A stretch of DNA of 64,000 bases. Origin: JACVCJ01 sp052437175 (GTDB lineage: Bacteria > Bacteroidota > Bacteroidia > CAIKAF01). This document shows, one piece after another, positions 27,794 through 36,171 of this stretch (position 1 is the first letter of the stretch; every line of letters begins with the position of its first letter). The stretch lies in NCBI GenBank assembly GCA_052437175.1, contig JBQVOK010000001.1:434001-498000 (forward strand), in the 5' to 3' direction. The position numbers were made by a program, and so were the translations under genes. Below the pieces are notes generated by a model, which ran no database searches, was not told the origin of the DNA, and worked only from the letters and a program-made list of their open reading frames with translations.

Positions 27794-29446
27794 ATGAAAT
27801 ACCTGTTTCTATGCTGTGCTCTGTTGTGGGGCGCTGTAAGCTCTGCCCAGCATGCCTACGGTCCCTTTACGCATGCCGATACCCTGCGGGGAGCGCTTCG
27901 TCCCGAACGCAGCTGCTTTGATGTTACGCATTACGATCTTACCATCGATCAGATCGATTTTAAAAAGAAATGCATTCATGGTACCAATATCGTAACCGCG
28001 CGTATCACCGAACCTACACAACGCATACAGCTCGATCTCTTTGCCGGGATGAAACTGCTGAAAGTAAGCCAGGGCAAAAAAAAACTGAAGGTACAGCGCG
28101 ATGGGAACGCCTTTTTTATTACGTTGCCACGCATGTACCAGCCGGGCGAAATGCTGCAGCTGACGGTAGAATACGAAGGTGCGCCGCAGGTGGCAAAAAA
28201 TGCCCCCTGGGACGGCGGTTTTGTCTGGACCAGCGATCCTTTTGGCTATCCCTGGCTGGGGGTGGCCTGCCAGGGCACGGGGGCCAGCCTGTGGTGGCCG
28301 AACAAGGACCATCTTTCCGACGAGCCCGACAGCATGCACCTGCATTACGTGATGGTAAACGATTCCCTCTGGTCGGTAGGCAACGGCACCTACCTGGGCA
28401 ATTCCGAACGGAACGGCAAAACCTTCAGCGATTACCGCATTTCCTATCCCATCAATAACTACAATGTATCCTTGTACGTGGGGCACTACACTTACCTCAG
28501 CGATGTATACATTAACGGTACCGACACCCTGGACCTGGCCTACCTGGTGATCAAAGGGCATGAAGAAAAAGCCCGTGCCCAGTTTGCCATGGTACCGGAA
28601 ATGCTGGCCTGTTTCGAGAAATATTTCGGCCCCTATCCCTTTTTTAAAGACGGGTACGGCCTGGTGGAAACCCCCTATGCGGGCATGGAACACCAGAGCG
28701 CCATCGCCTACGGGAACCGCTATATGAAAGGCTACCTGGGCCGCGATTATTCGGGCATAGGCCTGATGTTCGACTTTATCATTGTGCATGAGACCGGGCA
28801 CGAATACTGGGGCAATAACGTAAGCATGCAGGACATTAACGACATGTGGATCCACGAGGGGTTCTGCACCTATGCCGAGGTACTGTATACCGATTGCGTG
28901 TACGGTGAGGAAAAAGCCCTGCAGTACATCAATCACAAAAAACAGATGGTACAGAACGACCGGCCGCTGATCTCGCCGCCCGGCGTAAATGCCGAACCCA
29001 CGGGCGATATTTATCCCAAAGGGGCTCTGTTGCTGCATACGATACGCGGTGTATTGCAAAACGATGTTTTGTTCCTGGATATACTGAAGTCGATGCAGGA
29101 TACTTTTGCCTTGAAAAACATTACAACCGCTGATGTTATTGCGTATTTCAATACACGCAGCGGCCTTGACCTTACGCCGGTCTTTAACGCCTACCTGCAT
29201 TACATAAACATTCCCGTTTTTGAATACAGCCTGCAGGAACAGAACGGCCAATGGACACTGAAATACCGCTGGAAATGCGAAGAGCCCGGTTTCCGCATGC
29301 CGCTCGGGGTATGGATCAACGGAGTGTATAAAATGCTGCAGCCCTCAGCCGAATGGCAGATGACAGAACTTTCGATCGCTGCCGGGACCGGTTTTGTCAT
29401 CGACACCGATCATTTTTACATTCAGACTAAAAAAATACGCCCATGA
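27794..29446 (+). CDS. M1-family zinc aminopeptidase, exported
   Basis: The 550-residue protein starts with a clean signal peptide (MKYLFLCCALLWGAVSSAQH). The zinc site is HETGH (His332, Glu333, His336) with the third ligand Glu355 in MWIHEGFCTYAE. The exopeptidase motif reads AGMEHQSA in place of the usual GAMEN. A beta-sandwich precedes the catalytic domain (YDLTIDQIDFKKKCIHGTNI). It probably trims peptides in the periplasm or at the surface. The start at 27767 was rejected since it extends the signal and precedes the -7 element. ATGA overlap with the following CPBP protease gene. Confidence 0.9.
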   Translation: MKYLFLCCALLWGAVSSAQHAYGPFTHADTLRGALRPERSCFDVTHYDLTIDQIDFKKKCIHGTNIVTARITEPTQRIQLDLFAGMKLLKVSQGKKKLKVQRDGNAFFITLPRMYQPGEMLQLTVEYEGAPQVAKNAPWDGGFVWTSDPFGYPWLGVACQGTGASLWWPNKDHLSDEPDSMHLHYVMVNDSLWSVGNGTYLGNSERNGKTFSDYRISYPINNYNVSLYVGHYTYLSDVYINGTDTLDLAYLVIKGHEEKARAQFAMVPEMLACFEKYFGPYPFFKDGYGLVETPYAGMEHQSAIAYGNRYMKGYLGRDYSGIGLMFDFIIVHETGHEYWGNNVSMQDINDMWIHEGFCTYAEVLYTDCVYGEEKALQYINHKKQMVQNDRPLISPPGVNAEPTGDIYPKGALLLHTIRGVLQNDVLFLDILKSMQDTFALKNITTADVIAYFNTRSGLDLTPVFNAYLHYINIPVFEYSLQEQNGQWTLKYRWKCEEPGFRMPLGVWINGVYKMLQPSAEWQMTELSIAAGTGFVIDTDHFYIQTKKIRP

Positions 29447-30381
29447 TCAACCGCTTTCTTCAACGGGCTTCCGATATGCGCCTCAACATCCGTTCGGTGA
29501 GCGGAGGTTTTTTGTTTGTACTGGGCATGCTGTTCCTGGGACAGATGCCGCTGAGCCTGCTGATCGGCAGCCTGGCATCGGGACATAACGTAACGGCGCA
29601 GGACGTGAACGACAATCCCGAAAAATTCGGACTCTCCACCGAAATATACCTTTCCCTGGCTATGTTCTCCTTTATACTGGCCATGGCGGCGCTCTGGTTC
29701 GTGATCCGTTTTTTTCACAACGGCCGCTTCCGGCAGATCATTTCACCCAACCCGCGTCTGCGCTGGGGCCGCCTGCTTTTGCCGGGACTTATCTGGTTTG
29801 TGTTCTCGGCAGGCTACGATGTGTATTCCTGGTACATGCATCCCGAGCTGTACACCCTTACATTCAACTGGAAAAGCTTTCTGCCCCTGCTACTCATCGG
29901 GCTGTTCCTGCTGCCGTTCCAGACCTCTTTCGAAGAATTTTTCCTGCGCGGGTACCTGATGCCTGCGGTGTCTTCCGCTACGCGTAATGCTATTCCCGGA
30001 CTGCTGGTATCGGCTACCGTATTTGCCCTGATGCATTCGTTCAATCCCGAAGTGGACAAGTATGGTTTCCTGACCATGTTTCCCTATTATTTCGGCTTCG
30101 GTTTTTTCCTCGGACTCATTGCTATATGGGACCAGGGGCTTGAGATACCGCTGAGTTTACATTATTTTAATAACCTGTATTCCCTGTTAATCGTTACCTT
30201 TGAAGGCAGTGCGCTCCGGACCAGTGCCGTGTTTACCCTGAAGGAAATGGACATGCAGGCATCGATGATCTACTTTTACATCTCCATGCTTGTGATCACC
30301 TTCCTGTGTATGCTCTTCTGCCGCTGGAAATGGCCGCCTGCTTTAAAAGTACGTAAAAATAATGAAGGGGTACAGGAATAG
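29443..30381 (+). CDS. CPBP-family intramembrane glutamic endopeptidase
   Basis: The 312-residue protein has about eight hydrophobic segments. It shows the Abi/CPBP (Rce1-like) motifs FEEFFLRGYLMPA (Glu-Glu-x3-Arg) and FALMHSFN, with a later motif SLHYFNNLYS carrying His and Asn. Such enzymes cleave in or near the membrane; bacterial members have been tied to bacteriocin immunity and protein processing, but the substrate here is unknown. It sits between the M1 peptidase and the nucleotidase halves in an overlapping run of four genes. Confidence 0.85.
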   Translation: MINRFLQRASDMRLNIRSVSGGFLFVLGMLFLGQMPLSLLIGSLASGHNVTAQDVNDNPEKFGLSTEIYLSLAMFSFILAMAALWFVIRFFHNGRFRQIISPNPRLRWGRLLLPGLIWFVFSAGYDVYSWYMHPELYTLTFNWKSFLPLLLIGLFLLPFQTSFEEFFLRGYLMPAVSSATRNAIPGLLVSATVFALMHSFNPEVDKYGFLTMFPYYFGFGFFLGLIAIWDQGLEIPLSLHYFNNLYSLLIVTFEGSALRTSAVFTLKEMDMQASMIYFYISMLVITFLCMLFCRWKWPPALKVRKNNEGVQE

Positions 30382-31123
30382 AATCATTGCCTTTGCAGGC
30401 ATATTGCTTTTTGTAACAACAGGCTGCTCTACAGGCAAGCCGCAGCTTACAGGCAAGTCATACATATACGTAAAAAAGGAAATGCCGGCCGATCTGGCCA
30501 TGATCCGCACCATACAGCCTTACACACAGCAGATCGAACAGATACTGAACGAAGCCATCGGGTATGCACCGCAGCCCCTCAGTAAAGGCAAACCCAATGC
30601 TCCCCTGGGCAATTATATATCGGACCTGCTGCTGGATTTTGCCCGTAACCGCAGCGATATACCCCGCGCAGATATGGCCATTTTCAATAACGGCGGACTG
30701 CGGACCTCGATCCCGGCCGATTCGGTGCGCATACGCGATATCTTTGAACTGATGCCCTTTGAAAATGCCCTGGTACTGGTGAAAATGCCGGGTGATTCCA
30801 TCCTGAAAATGGCGCCCTACCTGCTGGAAAGGGGAGGAGAACCCGTGGCCGGACTTATCTTCCATTCCGATAAGGGACAAACGGAACGCTTTACGGTGGA
30901 TGGCAAAAACGTAGAGGCCGGGCAGAGTTATTATGTACTCACGTCCGACTACCTGGCTGCGGGCGGCGACCGCATGTATTTTTTCGGCGGACTGCCACAG
31001 GTATCCCTGAACATAAAAATGCGCGACGCCATCATCGACGCCATGCGCAGTGAACTCCGCAACGGACAGTATGTACGTGCAGAGGCTGACGACCGCCTGC
31101 TGATCAAAAGAACGAAGGAATGA
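30362..31123 (+). CDS. 5'-nucleotidase C-terminal domain lipoprotein
   Basis: The 253-residue product has a lipoprotein signal (FAGILLFVTTGCSTGK). It contains the C-terminal, substrate-binding domain of periplasmic 5'-nucleotidases: LGNYISDLLLDFARN, IFNNGGLRTSIPADSVRI and FELMPFENALVLVKM. It has no metallophosphatase domain of its own; that domain is encoded by the next gene (ATGA overlap). Probably the two proteins act together in the periplasm on nucleotides. It overlaps the upstream protease gene by 20 bp. Confidence 0.88.
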   Translation: MKGYRNRIIAFAGILLFVTTGCSTGKPQLTGKSYIYVKKEMPADLAMIRTIQPYTQQIEQILNEAIGYAPQPLSKGKPNAPLGNYISDLLLDFARNRSDIPRADMAIFNNGGLRTSIPADSVRIRDIFELMPFENALVLVKMPGDSILKMAPYLLERGGEPVAGLIFHSDKGQTERFTVDGKNVEAGQSYYVLTSDYLAAGGDRMYFFGGLPQVSLNIKMRDAIIDAMRSELRNGQYVRAEADDRLLIKRTKE

Positions 31124-32043
31124 AAAGAAGAGATTTTATACAGGCTTCGGTACTGGCAGCCGGCTCCCTGCCGCTGATGAGCGCCGGTTCAGGTACGGCG
31201 GGTCCGCGCAAGCTCACCATACTGTACACCAACGATCAGCACAGCCGCATCGATCCTTTTCCCGATAATCACCCGAAATACCCCGGGCAGGGTGGTTTTG
31301 CCGCACGTGCCGCCCTCATCGACAGCATCCGTGCCGAAGGCAATGAGGTACTGCTGCTCGACGCCGGCGACGTATTCCAGGGAACGCCGTATTTCAATTA
31401 TTTTGGCGGTGAACTGGAATTTAAACTCATGACCATGATGGGCTACGATGCCTGTACATTGGGCAACCACGATTTCGACAACGGTGTGGACGGTTTCCTG
31501 AAACAGACCCCGCATGCCGGTTTTACGTTCATCAACAGCAATTACCGCATCGAACGTGCCGATATGCGCAGCGTGATACAGCAGAACAGGGTCTTCCGCA
31601 AAGGCACCTGTAAGATCGGGGTATACGGACTGGGAATCGATTTCGAGGGCCTGGTAGCGGCCGAAAATCACCGGGGCGTTTTTTATACAGACCCTGTGTC
31701 TGTGGCCCTGGAACAGGAAGAAATTTTGAAAAAAAAGCGGGGTTGTGATCTGGTTATCTGTCTTTCGCATTTGGGCTATTCCTATTCAGAAAACAGAATC
31801 AGCGACTTAACATTAGCGAAACAATTACGCAACACGGATATCATCATCGGAGGGCACACGCACAGCTTCCTGGAGCAGCCTGTAAATATTGTTAATTCAG
31901 GCGGTACAGGTACATTGGTAACACAGGCAGGCTGGGCCGGATTGGTTTTGGGACGTATTGATATTGTGTTTGATAGTAAAGGCGAGGGATGGAAGGCCCA
32001 TACCGCTATGCAAAAAATTTCTTCAAATGCAATACACGGTTGA
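31120..32043 (+). CDS. 5'-nucleotidase N-terminal metallophosphatase with Tat-like signal
   Basis: The 307-residue protein starts MKRRDFIQASVLAAGSLPL, a twin-arginine (RRDF) export signal. The calcineurin-like motifs are all present: LYTNDQHSRI, LLDAGDVFQGTPYF, TLGNHDFDNG and IGGHTHSFLE. This is the catalytic half of a UshA-type 5'-nucleotidase. The substrate-binding half is the preceding gene, so the usual domain order is reversed and split. Tat export would suit a protein that loads metal in the cytoplasm. Confidence 0.9.
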   Translation: MKRRDFIQASVLAAGSLPLMSAGSGTAGPRKLTILYTNDQHSRIDPFPDNHPKYPGQGGFAARAALIDSIRAEGNEVLLLDAGDVFQGTPYFNYFGGELEFKLMTMMGYDACTLGNHDFDNGVDGFLKQTPHAGFTFINSNYRIERADMRSVIQQNRVFRKGTCKIGVYGLGIDFEGLVAAENHRGVFYTDPVSVALEQEEILKKKRGCDLVICLSHLGYSYSENRISDLTLAKQLRNTDIIIGGHTHSFLEQPVNIVNSGGTGTLVTQAGWAGLVLGRIDIVFDSKGEGWKAHTAMQKISSNAIHG

Positions 32044-32137
32044 TTTTTTTTTACAATTTTTTCTTCGAATATTTGCCCTGTTGAAAATCTCCGAAACCCT
32101 AAACCCACTAAGGATATATAGTTTTTCAATGCTCTGT

Positions 32138-32146
32138 TGTGTATAA
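32138..32146 (-). promoter_or_regulatory. DnaA box upstream of dnaA
   Basis: On the minus strand the sequence reads TTATACACA, an exact match to the relaxed consensus TTATNCACA. It is 33 nt before the dnaA start. A single box suggests autoregulation of dnaA; no cluster of boxes and no clear unwinding element is visible, so there is no evidence that oriC lies here. Confidence 0.5.
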
Positions 32147-32179
32147 AATTAGTGTTAACTGTTATTAAACGTAGTGTAA

Positions 32180-33631
32180 ATGATTACTGAGCCTATGAAA
32201 AAAACTGCCGCAGAAGTGTGGACAGGATGCCTGTCTTTCATTCGCGATAATGTGAGCCCGACCAGTTTCAAAACCTGGTTTGAGCCGATCATTCCCGTGA
32301 AGCTGGAAGATAACATCATTACCATACAGGTGCCGACGCAGTTTTTTTACGAGTGGCTGGAAGAACATTACCTGACGCTTCTTAAATCGGCAATCAAGAA
32401 AGAGCTTGGTCCGGATGGAAAACTTGAATACAGTATTGTAATGGCCGGAAGCAGCGCTTCCACCTCTGCCTATACCACAAAAGTACCGCCTACAGACCGC
32501 CGCGCGGTGTTAAACCCTGCCGTTAATGCGCCTATGGATTTATCCAGCTCCAAAACGATCCGCAACCCCTTCGTGGTTCCCGGATTGAAACAGATCAACA
32601 TTGAAAGCAACCTGATCCCTTCGAAGAATTTCGATAACTTCGTAGAGGGCGATTGCAACCGCCTGGCACGCAGTGCCGGTTTCGCCGTTTCCAAAAACCC
32701 GGGCGGCACCTCTTTTAACCCTCTGCTGCTGTACGGCGGTGCCGGTCTCGGTAAAACCCACCTGGCCCACGCGATCGGCATCGAGATCAAAAAGAACTTC
32801 CCCGATAAGATCGTTTTATATATCGACGCCGACAAATTCACACGCCAGTTCGTAGATGCGGTTAAAAACAATTCTACCAACGATTTTGTGAACTTCTACC
32901 AGCTGATGGACGTACTCATCATCGACGACGTACATCACCTGTCGGGCAAGGAAAAAACACAGGACGTGTTCTTCCATATCTTCAACCACCTGCACCAGAA
33001 CGGCAAGCAGATCATCCTTACCAGCGACAAACCGCCGGTAGAGATCGTGGGTATGGAACAGCGCCTGCTTTCCCGCTTTAAATGGGGCCTTTCTGCCGAT
33101 CTGCAGATGCCCGAGCTGGAAACACGTATCGCCATTCTCAAATCCAAGATCTACAAAGACGGCATTGAACTGCCCGACGAAGTACTGGAATACCTGGGAT
33201 ACAGCATTACCTCCAGCGTACGCGAACTGGAAGGCGCACTGATCTCGCTGCTGGCCCAGTCGTCCTACAACAAAAAAGAAATTACGCTCGAGCTCGCCAA
33301 GAAGATCATCGACCGTTTTGTGAAGAACACACAGCGCGAGATATCCATCGAGTACATACAGAAAGTGGTGTGCGATTACTTTAAACTGAGCGTGGATGTG
33401 ATCAAGAGCAAGACCCGCAAAAGAGAAGTGGTACAGGCCCGGCAGATCGCCATGTATTTTGCCAAAAGCTACACCAAGTTCTCCCTGGCCACCATCGGCG
33501 CACACTGCGGCGGTAAAGACCATGCCACCGTGCTGCACGCCTGCAAAACCGTAAATAACCTCATGGAAACGGATAAACGTTTCAAGGCGTACGTAGACGA
33601 ACTCGATAAAAAGATCAATCTCAACGCTTAA
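32180..33631 (+). CDS. dnaA: Chromosomal replication initiator DnaA
   Basis: The 483-residue protein has the N-terminal DnaB/DiaA-interaction domain (AAEVWTGCLSFIRDNVSP), a linker, and the AAA+ domain with Walker A LLYGGAGLGKTHLAHAIGI, Walker B LIIDDVHHLSGK, and sensor 2/box VII region. The C-terminal HTH includes the DnaA signature GGKDHATVLHACKTV that binds DnaA boxes. It initiates chromosome replication. ATG 32180 gives MITEPMKKT; the in-frame ATG at 32195 is possible. A DnaA box lies upstream and a strong terminator downstream. Confidence 0.97.
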   Translation: MITEPMKKTAAEVWTGCLSFIRDNVSPTSFKTWFEPIIPVKLEDNIITIQVPTQFFYEWLEEHYLTLLKSAIKKELGPDGKLEYSIVMAGSSASTSAYTTKVPPTDRRAVLNPAVNAPMDLSSSKTIRNPFVVPGLKQINIESNLIPSKNFDNFVEGDCNRLARSAGFAVSKNPGGTSFNPLLLYGGAGLGKTHLAHAIGIEIKKNFPDKIVLYIDADKFTRQFVDAVKNNSTNDFVNFYQLMDVLIIDDVHHLSGKEKTQDVFFHIFNHLHQNGKQIILTSDKPPVEIVGMEQRLLSRFKWGLSADLQMPELETRIAILKSKIYKDGIELPDEVLEYLGYSITSSVRELEGALISLLAQSSYNKKEITLELAKKIIDRFVKNTQREISIEYIQKVVCDYFKLSVDVIKSKTRKREVVQARQIAMYFAKSYTKFSLATIGAHCGGKDHATVLHACKTVNNLMETDKRFKAYVDELDKKINLNA

Positions 33632-33652
33632 TAAACGCTTTTGTTTTGACAC

Positions 33653-33688
33653 AAAAAAACGCCGCTCTTCCGGGAACGGCGTTTTTTT
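33653..33688. terminator. Bidirectional intrinsic terminator between dnaA and the His/Asp-rich gene
   Basis: Stem AACGCCG / CGGCGTT with a 12-nt loop, flanked by an A-tract on the left and a T-tract on the right, so it can act for both converging genes. Confidence 0.85.
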
Positions 33689-33708
33689 ATGGACGAAAAT
33701 TCAATACG

Positions 33709-34068
33709 TTATTTACCGTCGCGGCCGGTAGTGCCCGTGCTGCCCGAAGGCGTAGTACCTGCGGGTTGCTGCTGCGCCGGTTTTTTCTCTTTTTTGTCTT
33801 TGTTGCGGGCATCCTGTGAGCGTTGCTGTCCGAATTCACGGCCGCTCATATCGCCCTTGTTCTTACCGTAGGCATGGCCTTTGCCGTTATTGCCCTTGCC
33901 ACCGCCATGATCGTGGTCATGATCGTGATCATGCTCCTTACCGGATGCCTGTTCCCGGGCCGGTTTGCCGGAGCCTGTAGCTTCGTTTCCGCTGCGTGTC
34001 TGTGAGAAGGCCGTTACCGAAAGTGTACCCATAAAAAGTACGCCGAGAATGAATTTAAGCTGTTTCAT
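33709..34068 (-). CDS. Small exported His/Asp-rich protein
   Basis: The 119-residue product has a signal peptide (MKQLKFILGVLFMGTLSVTAFSQ cleaved near Gln). Residues 45-54 read EHDHDHDHDH, a probable metal-binding repeat, followed by a Gly-rich patch and the ordered-looking segment GHAYGKNKGDMSGREFG. The C-terminus is Lys, Pro, Gly and Thr rich and low in complexity. No enzyme motif. Function unknown; metal buffering or an extracytoplasmic structural role is possible. It has one of the best promoters in the window. Confidence 0.75.
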   Translation of the reverse strand: MKQLKFILGVLFMGTLSVTAFSQTRSGNEATGSGKPAREQASGKEHDHDHDHDHGGGKGNNGKGHAYGKNKGDMSGREFGQQRSQDARNKDKKEKKPAQQQPAGTTPSGSTGTTGRDGK

Positions 34069-34072
34069 ACTG

Positions 34073-34102
34073 CAAAGATATTTTACAGAGTATACGGCAA
34101 AA
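34073..34102 (-). promoter_or_regulatory. Promoter of the His/Asp-rich gene (TTTTG-N17-TATCTTTG)
   Basis: On the minus strand TTTTG (34098-34102) is followed after 17 nt by TATCTTTG (34073-34080), a full Bacteroidota promoter. The -7 element ends 4 nt before the ATG at 34068. Confidence 0.7.
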
Positions 34103-34196
34103 TCTGTGCAAGGTTATGAAACCTGTCCCTGTATTAACAAGAATATAAGTATTGCAGCAGGGGGGCCGCCCGGTTTTTTTTGCTGAAAATTAGCTT

Positions 34197-34204
34197 TATC
34201 TTTC
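34197..34204 (+). promoter_or_regulatory. -7-like element (TATCTTTC) of the hypothetical lipoprotein gene
   Basis: TATCTTTC differs by one base from TAnnTTTG and ends 7 nt before the ATG at 34212. Confidence 0.4.
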
Positions 34205-34211
34205 GGCTGCT

Positions 34212-35207
34212 ATGAAAAAGCTGTACCTGCTTCCCTGTTTACTGCTCTGCTGGTTTGCCTGCGGCCCCAGGACCGAGGAATGTACCACGTTCGGGCCGTT
34301 GCGCCTGAGCGACAGCCTGGACCATGCCCTGCGGGCGCTGAAAAGTGATTCACAGTTTGTACTGCTGCAGGTGCTCGACAGTTCAGCGGCTTCGCAGGCC
34401 TTTCTGCAACGCCTGGATTCGGTTCCCTGCCTGCGGTATACCCTGCAGAACGGTTTTGCCGGGCATTACCGGGTAAATATACATGGTGCCGGTAAAAAAT
34501 CAGCAGCGTATGTTTATAAAGAATTTGCGTCGGACCACGGGCTGAAAGCACCGTTCTTTATCCTGCTGGGCCGCAGCGATACCGTATTTTCCTTTACGGA
34601 GATCTTCGACCCGCAGTGGAGTCGTGACTCTGCCTCGGCGGCCGACTCGGCACTGGCCTTTATGCTGCGCGAACAGGCCAATCCGCAGCTGCGCGATGAT
34701 ATTACCTTCCTGCACACCCGCGAAAAGGAAAAACAGCTCACTCCCAAATACTATGCCTGGATCCGTTCCATCAGCGCTTCGGGAGCGATCGCAGAGACCC
34801 GTGAAAAAACGCTTATGCTGCGTATCGAAATACGTAACCCCGATCGCTTTCGTATTGTGGCACCGGGTACCGATCAGCGCAGCTACCTGGCTCCGCTGCG
34901 CCTGGAATGGGAAGGAGACAGTCTTGTGCCCGGCACCGTACAATGGCTGAATGAAGCGCAGAGTTTCCGTGATCCCTTTCTGCAGAAGAATTACCTGGCC
35001 TATACCGATTCGCTGATCACAGGCGAAGCCCCGCTGCCCTATGCGCGGGAGGTATTGCCCGAAACGCTGCAGGGACACCTGATCTTTTCGGTATATGTAA
35101 CGCCCCGTAAAGTAGCGGTAAATTCGGTGGACCTGCCCCTGCCGGTATCCCTGCGCGCAGCCCCGGAAGCCGTGGCCGGAGCGCCTCTTACCAAAACTTC
35201 GGAATAA
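34212..35207 (+). CDS. Hypothetical lipoprotein
   Basis: The 331-residue protein has a lipoprotein signal MKKLYLLPCLLLCWFACG with the lipidated Cys after WFA. A stretch SDSQFVLLQVLDSSAASQAF and GLKAPFFILLGRSDTVF hint at a thioredoxin-like fold without the CxxC active site. Residues 160 onward contain a charged helix and beta strands of unknown family. Convergent with the DUF1295 gene, overlapping it by 20 bp. I do not recognise a specific family. Confidence 0.65.
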   Translation: MKKLYLLPCLLLCWFACGPRTEECTTFGPLRLSDSLDHALRALKSDSQFVLLQVLDSSAASQAFLQRLDSVPCLRYTLQNGFAGHYRVNIHGAGKKSAAYVYKEFASDHGLKAPFFILLGRSDTVFSFTEIFDPQWSRDSASAADSALAFMLREQANPQLRDDITFLHTREKEKQLTPKYYAWIRSISASGAIAETREKTLMLRIEIRNPDRFRIVAPGTDQRSYLAPLRLEWEGDSLVPGTVQWLNEAQSFRDPFLQKNYLAYTDSLITGEAPLPYAREVLPETLQGHLIFSVYVTPRKVAVNSVDLPLPVSLRAAPEAVAGAPLTKTSE

Positions 35208-36105
35208 AGCGCGGTACGCGTTTCTGGTAGTCTTTATAACCGGGATATTTGCGGGCTGAGATCGCTTCACTGAAGTCGGAACTGCCGCGGAACAGGATCA
35301 GCAGCAGCAGGCAGCCGGCTATGGACCAGTTGAGCCATTTGCCGGTAGCGGCCACGCCAAACAGGTAAAATACGATCCAGATGCTTTGTTCTGCAAAATA
35401 GTTGGGGTGACGCATGCGTGCCCAAAGGCCTTTCTGTACAAAGCCTGCGGCATACTCTCCGTCTAATTTTTCGCCGGCGTTCATGCGGCGGTACTTCTCC
35501 GTCTGGAAATTCCACTGCTGCTGATCGGCCAGGGTCTCCAGCACTACCAGGCCGGTAAAAACGGCGGCCAGCAGGTAATCGGCCCAGTACAGCGGCGTTG
35601 CTTCGCCCTGTAAGGCAACCAGCACAGGCAGTGTAAAGGCCAGTATAAGGGCGTTCTGGTACAGCGATATAAAGAACAGGTTAAAGAAGAACCATTTCCG
35701 GCGGGTATTCAGAGCCGGGTTCTGGCGAAGCTCTTCCCAGCGGTAATCTTCTTCGCCTTCCCAGAATTTAAGACGGTAGGCGCCGCGGCGCGAAAAGTTA
35801 TAGGTGAGTCGAGCGCCCCAGAGGGTAACCAGTACCGACATCAGCACCATACGCTCGTTAAAACCGCCGGCCCAGGTTATGTACCAGGTGTATACAATAG
35901 GAACTACGCTCCATATTTTATCTACCTGGCTGCAGTTGCGGGTAATTTCGCTTACGGCAAAACAGGTAAAGGCCACGCCCAGCATGATCCATACCGAATT
36001 CAGCAAGATGGCCTTATGTGCCGGATCGAGCGGCGTATCGAAGAAAAAGGTGAAAACGGGAACCACAATAAGGGTTATGATGAGAATAATGATCGTACGT
36101 ACCAT
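35188..36105 (-). CDS. DUF1295 / steroid 5-alpha-reductase C-terminal-like membrane protein
   Basis: The 305-residue integral membrane protein has about seven or eight hydrophobic segments. It contains the motif LWARMRHPNYFAEQSIWIVF and ends in ARKYPGYKDYQKRVPRFIP, both typical of the DUF1295/isoprenylcysteine methyltransferase and steroid reductase group. Members are predicted to reduce or methylate lipids; substrate unknown. Start 36105 (MVRTIII) is preferred because an exact TATATTTG element begins at 36123, so the in-frame ATG there lies within the promoter. Confidence 0.85.
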   Translation of the reverse strand: MVRTIIILIITLIVVPVFTFFFDTPLDPAHKAILLNSVWIMLGVAFTCFAVSEITRNCSQVDKIWSVVPIVYTWYITWAGGFNERMVLMSVLVTLWGARLTYNFSRRGAYRLKFWEGEEDYRWEELRQNPALNTRRKWFFFNLFFISLYQNALILAFTLPVLVALQGEATPLYWADYLLAAVFTGLVVLETLADQQQWNFQTEKYRRMNAGEKLDGEYAAGFVQKGLWARMRHPNYFAEQSIWIVFYLFGVAATGKWLNWSIAGCLLLLILFRGSSDFSEAISARKYPGYKDYQKRVPRFIPKFW

Positions 36106-36122
36106 AGTAATTTTTAAAGGCA

Positions 36123-36130
36123 CAAATATA
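36123..36130 (-). promoter_or_regulatory. Promoter -7 element (TATATTTG) of the DUF1295 gene
   Basis: TATATTTG on the minus strand matches TAnnTTTG exactly and overlaps an in-frame ATG at 36123, ruling that out as the usual start and favouring 36105. Confidence 0.6.
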
Positions 36131-36144
36131 TACGCGCGGAAATA

Positions 36145-36169
36145 AAAAAGGCTCCGTGTGGAGCCTTTT
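36145..36169. terminator. Intrinsic terminator downstream of the thioredoxin-like gene
   Basis: Stem AAAAGGCTCC / GGAGCCTTTT with a GTGT loop lies just past the stop of the minus-strand thioredoxin gene. On the minus strand it ends in a run of T. Confidence 0.85.
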
Positions 36170-36171
36170 CG

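Noticed and set aside
32044..32179. Full oriC next to dnaA
   Set aside because: Only one DnaA box and no clear AT-rich unwinding array; dnaA is often separate from oriC in this phylum.
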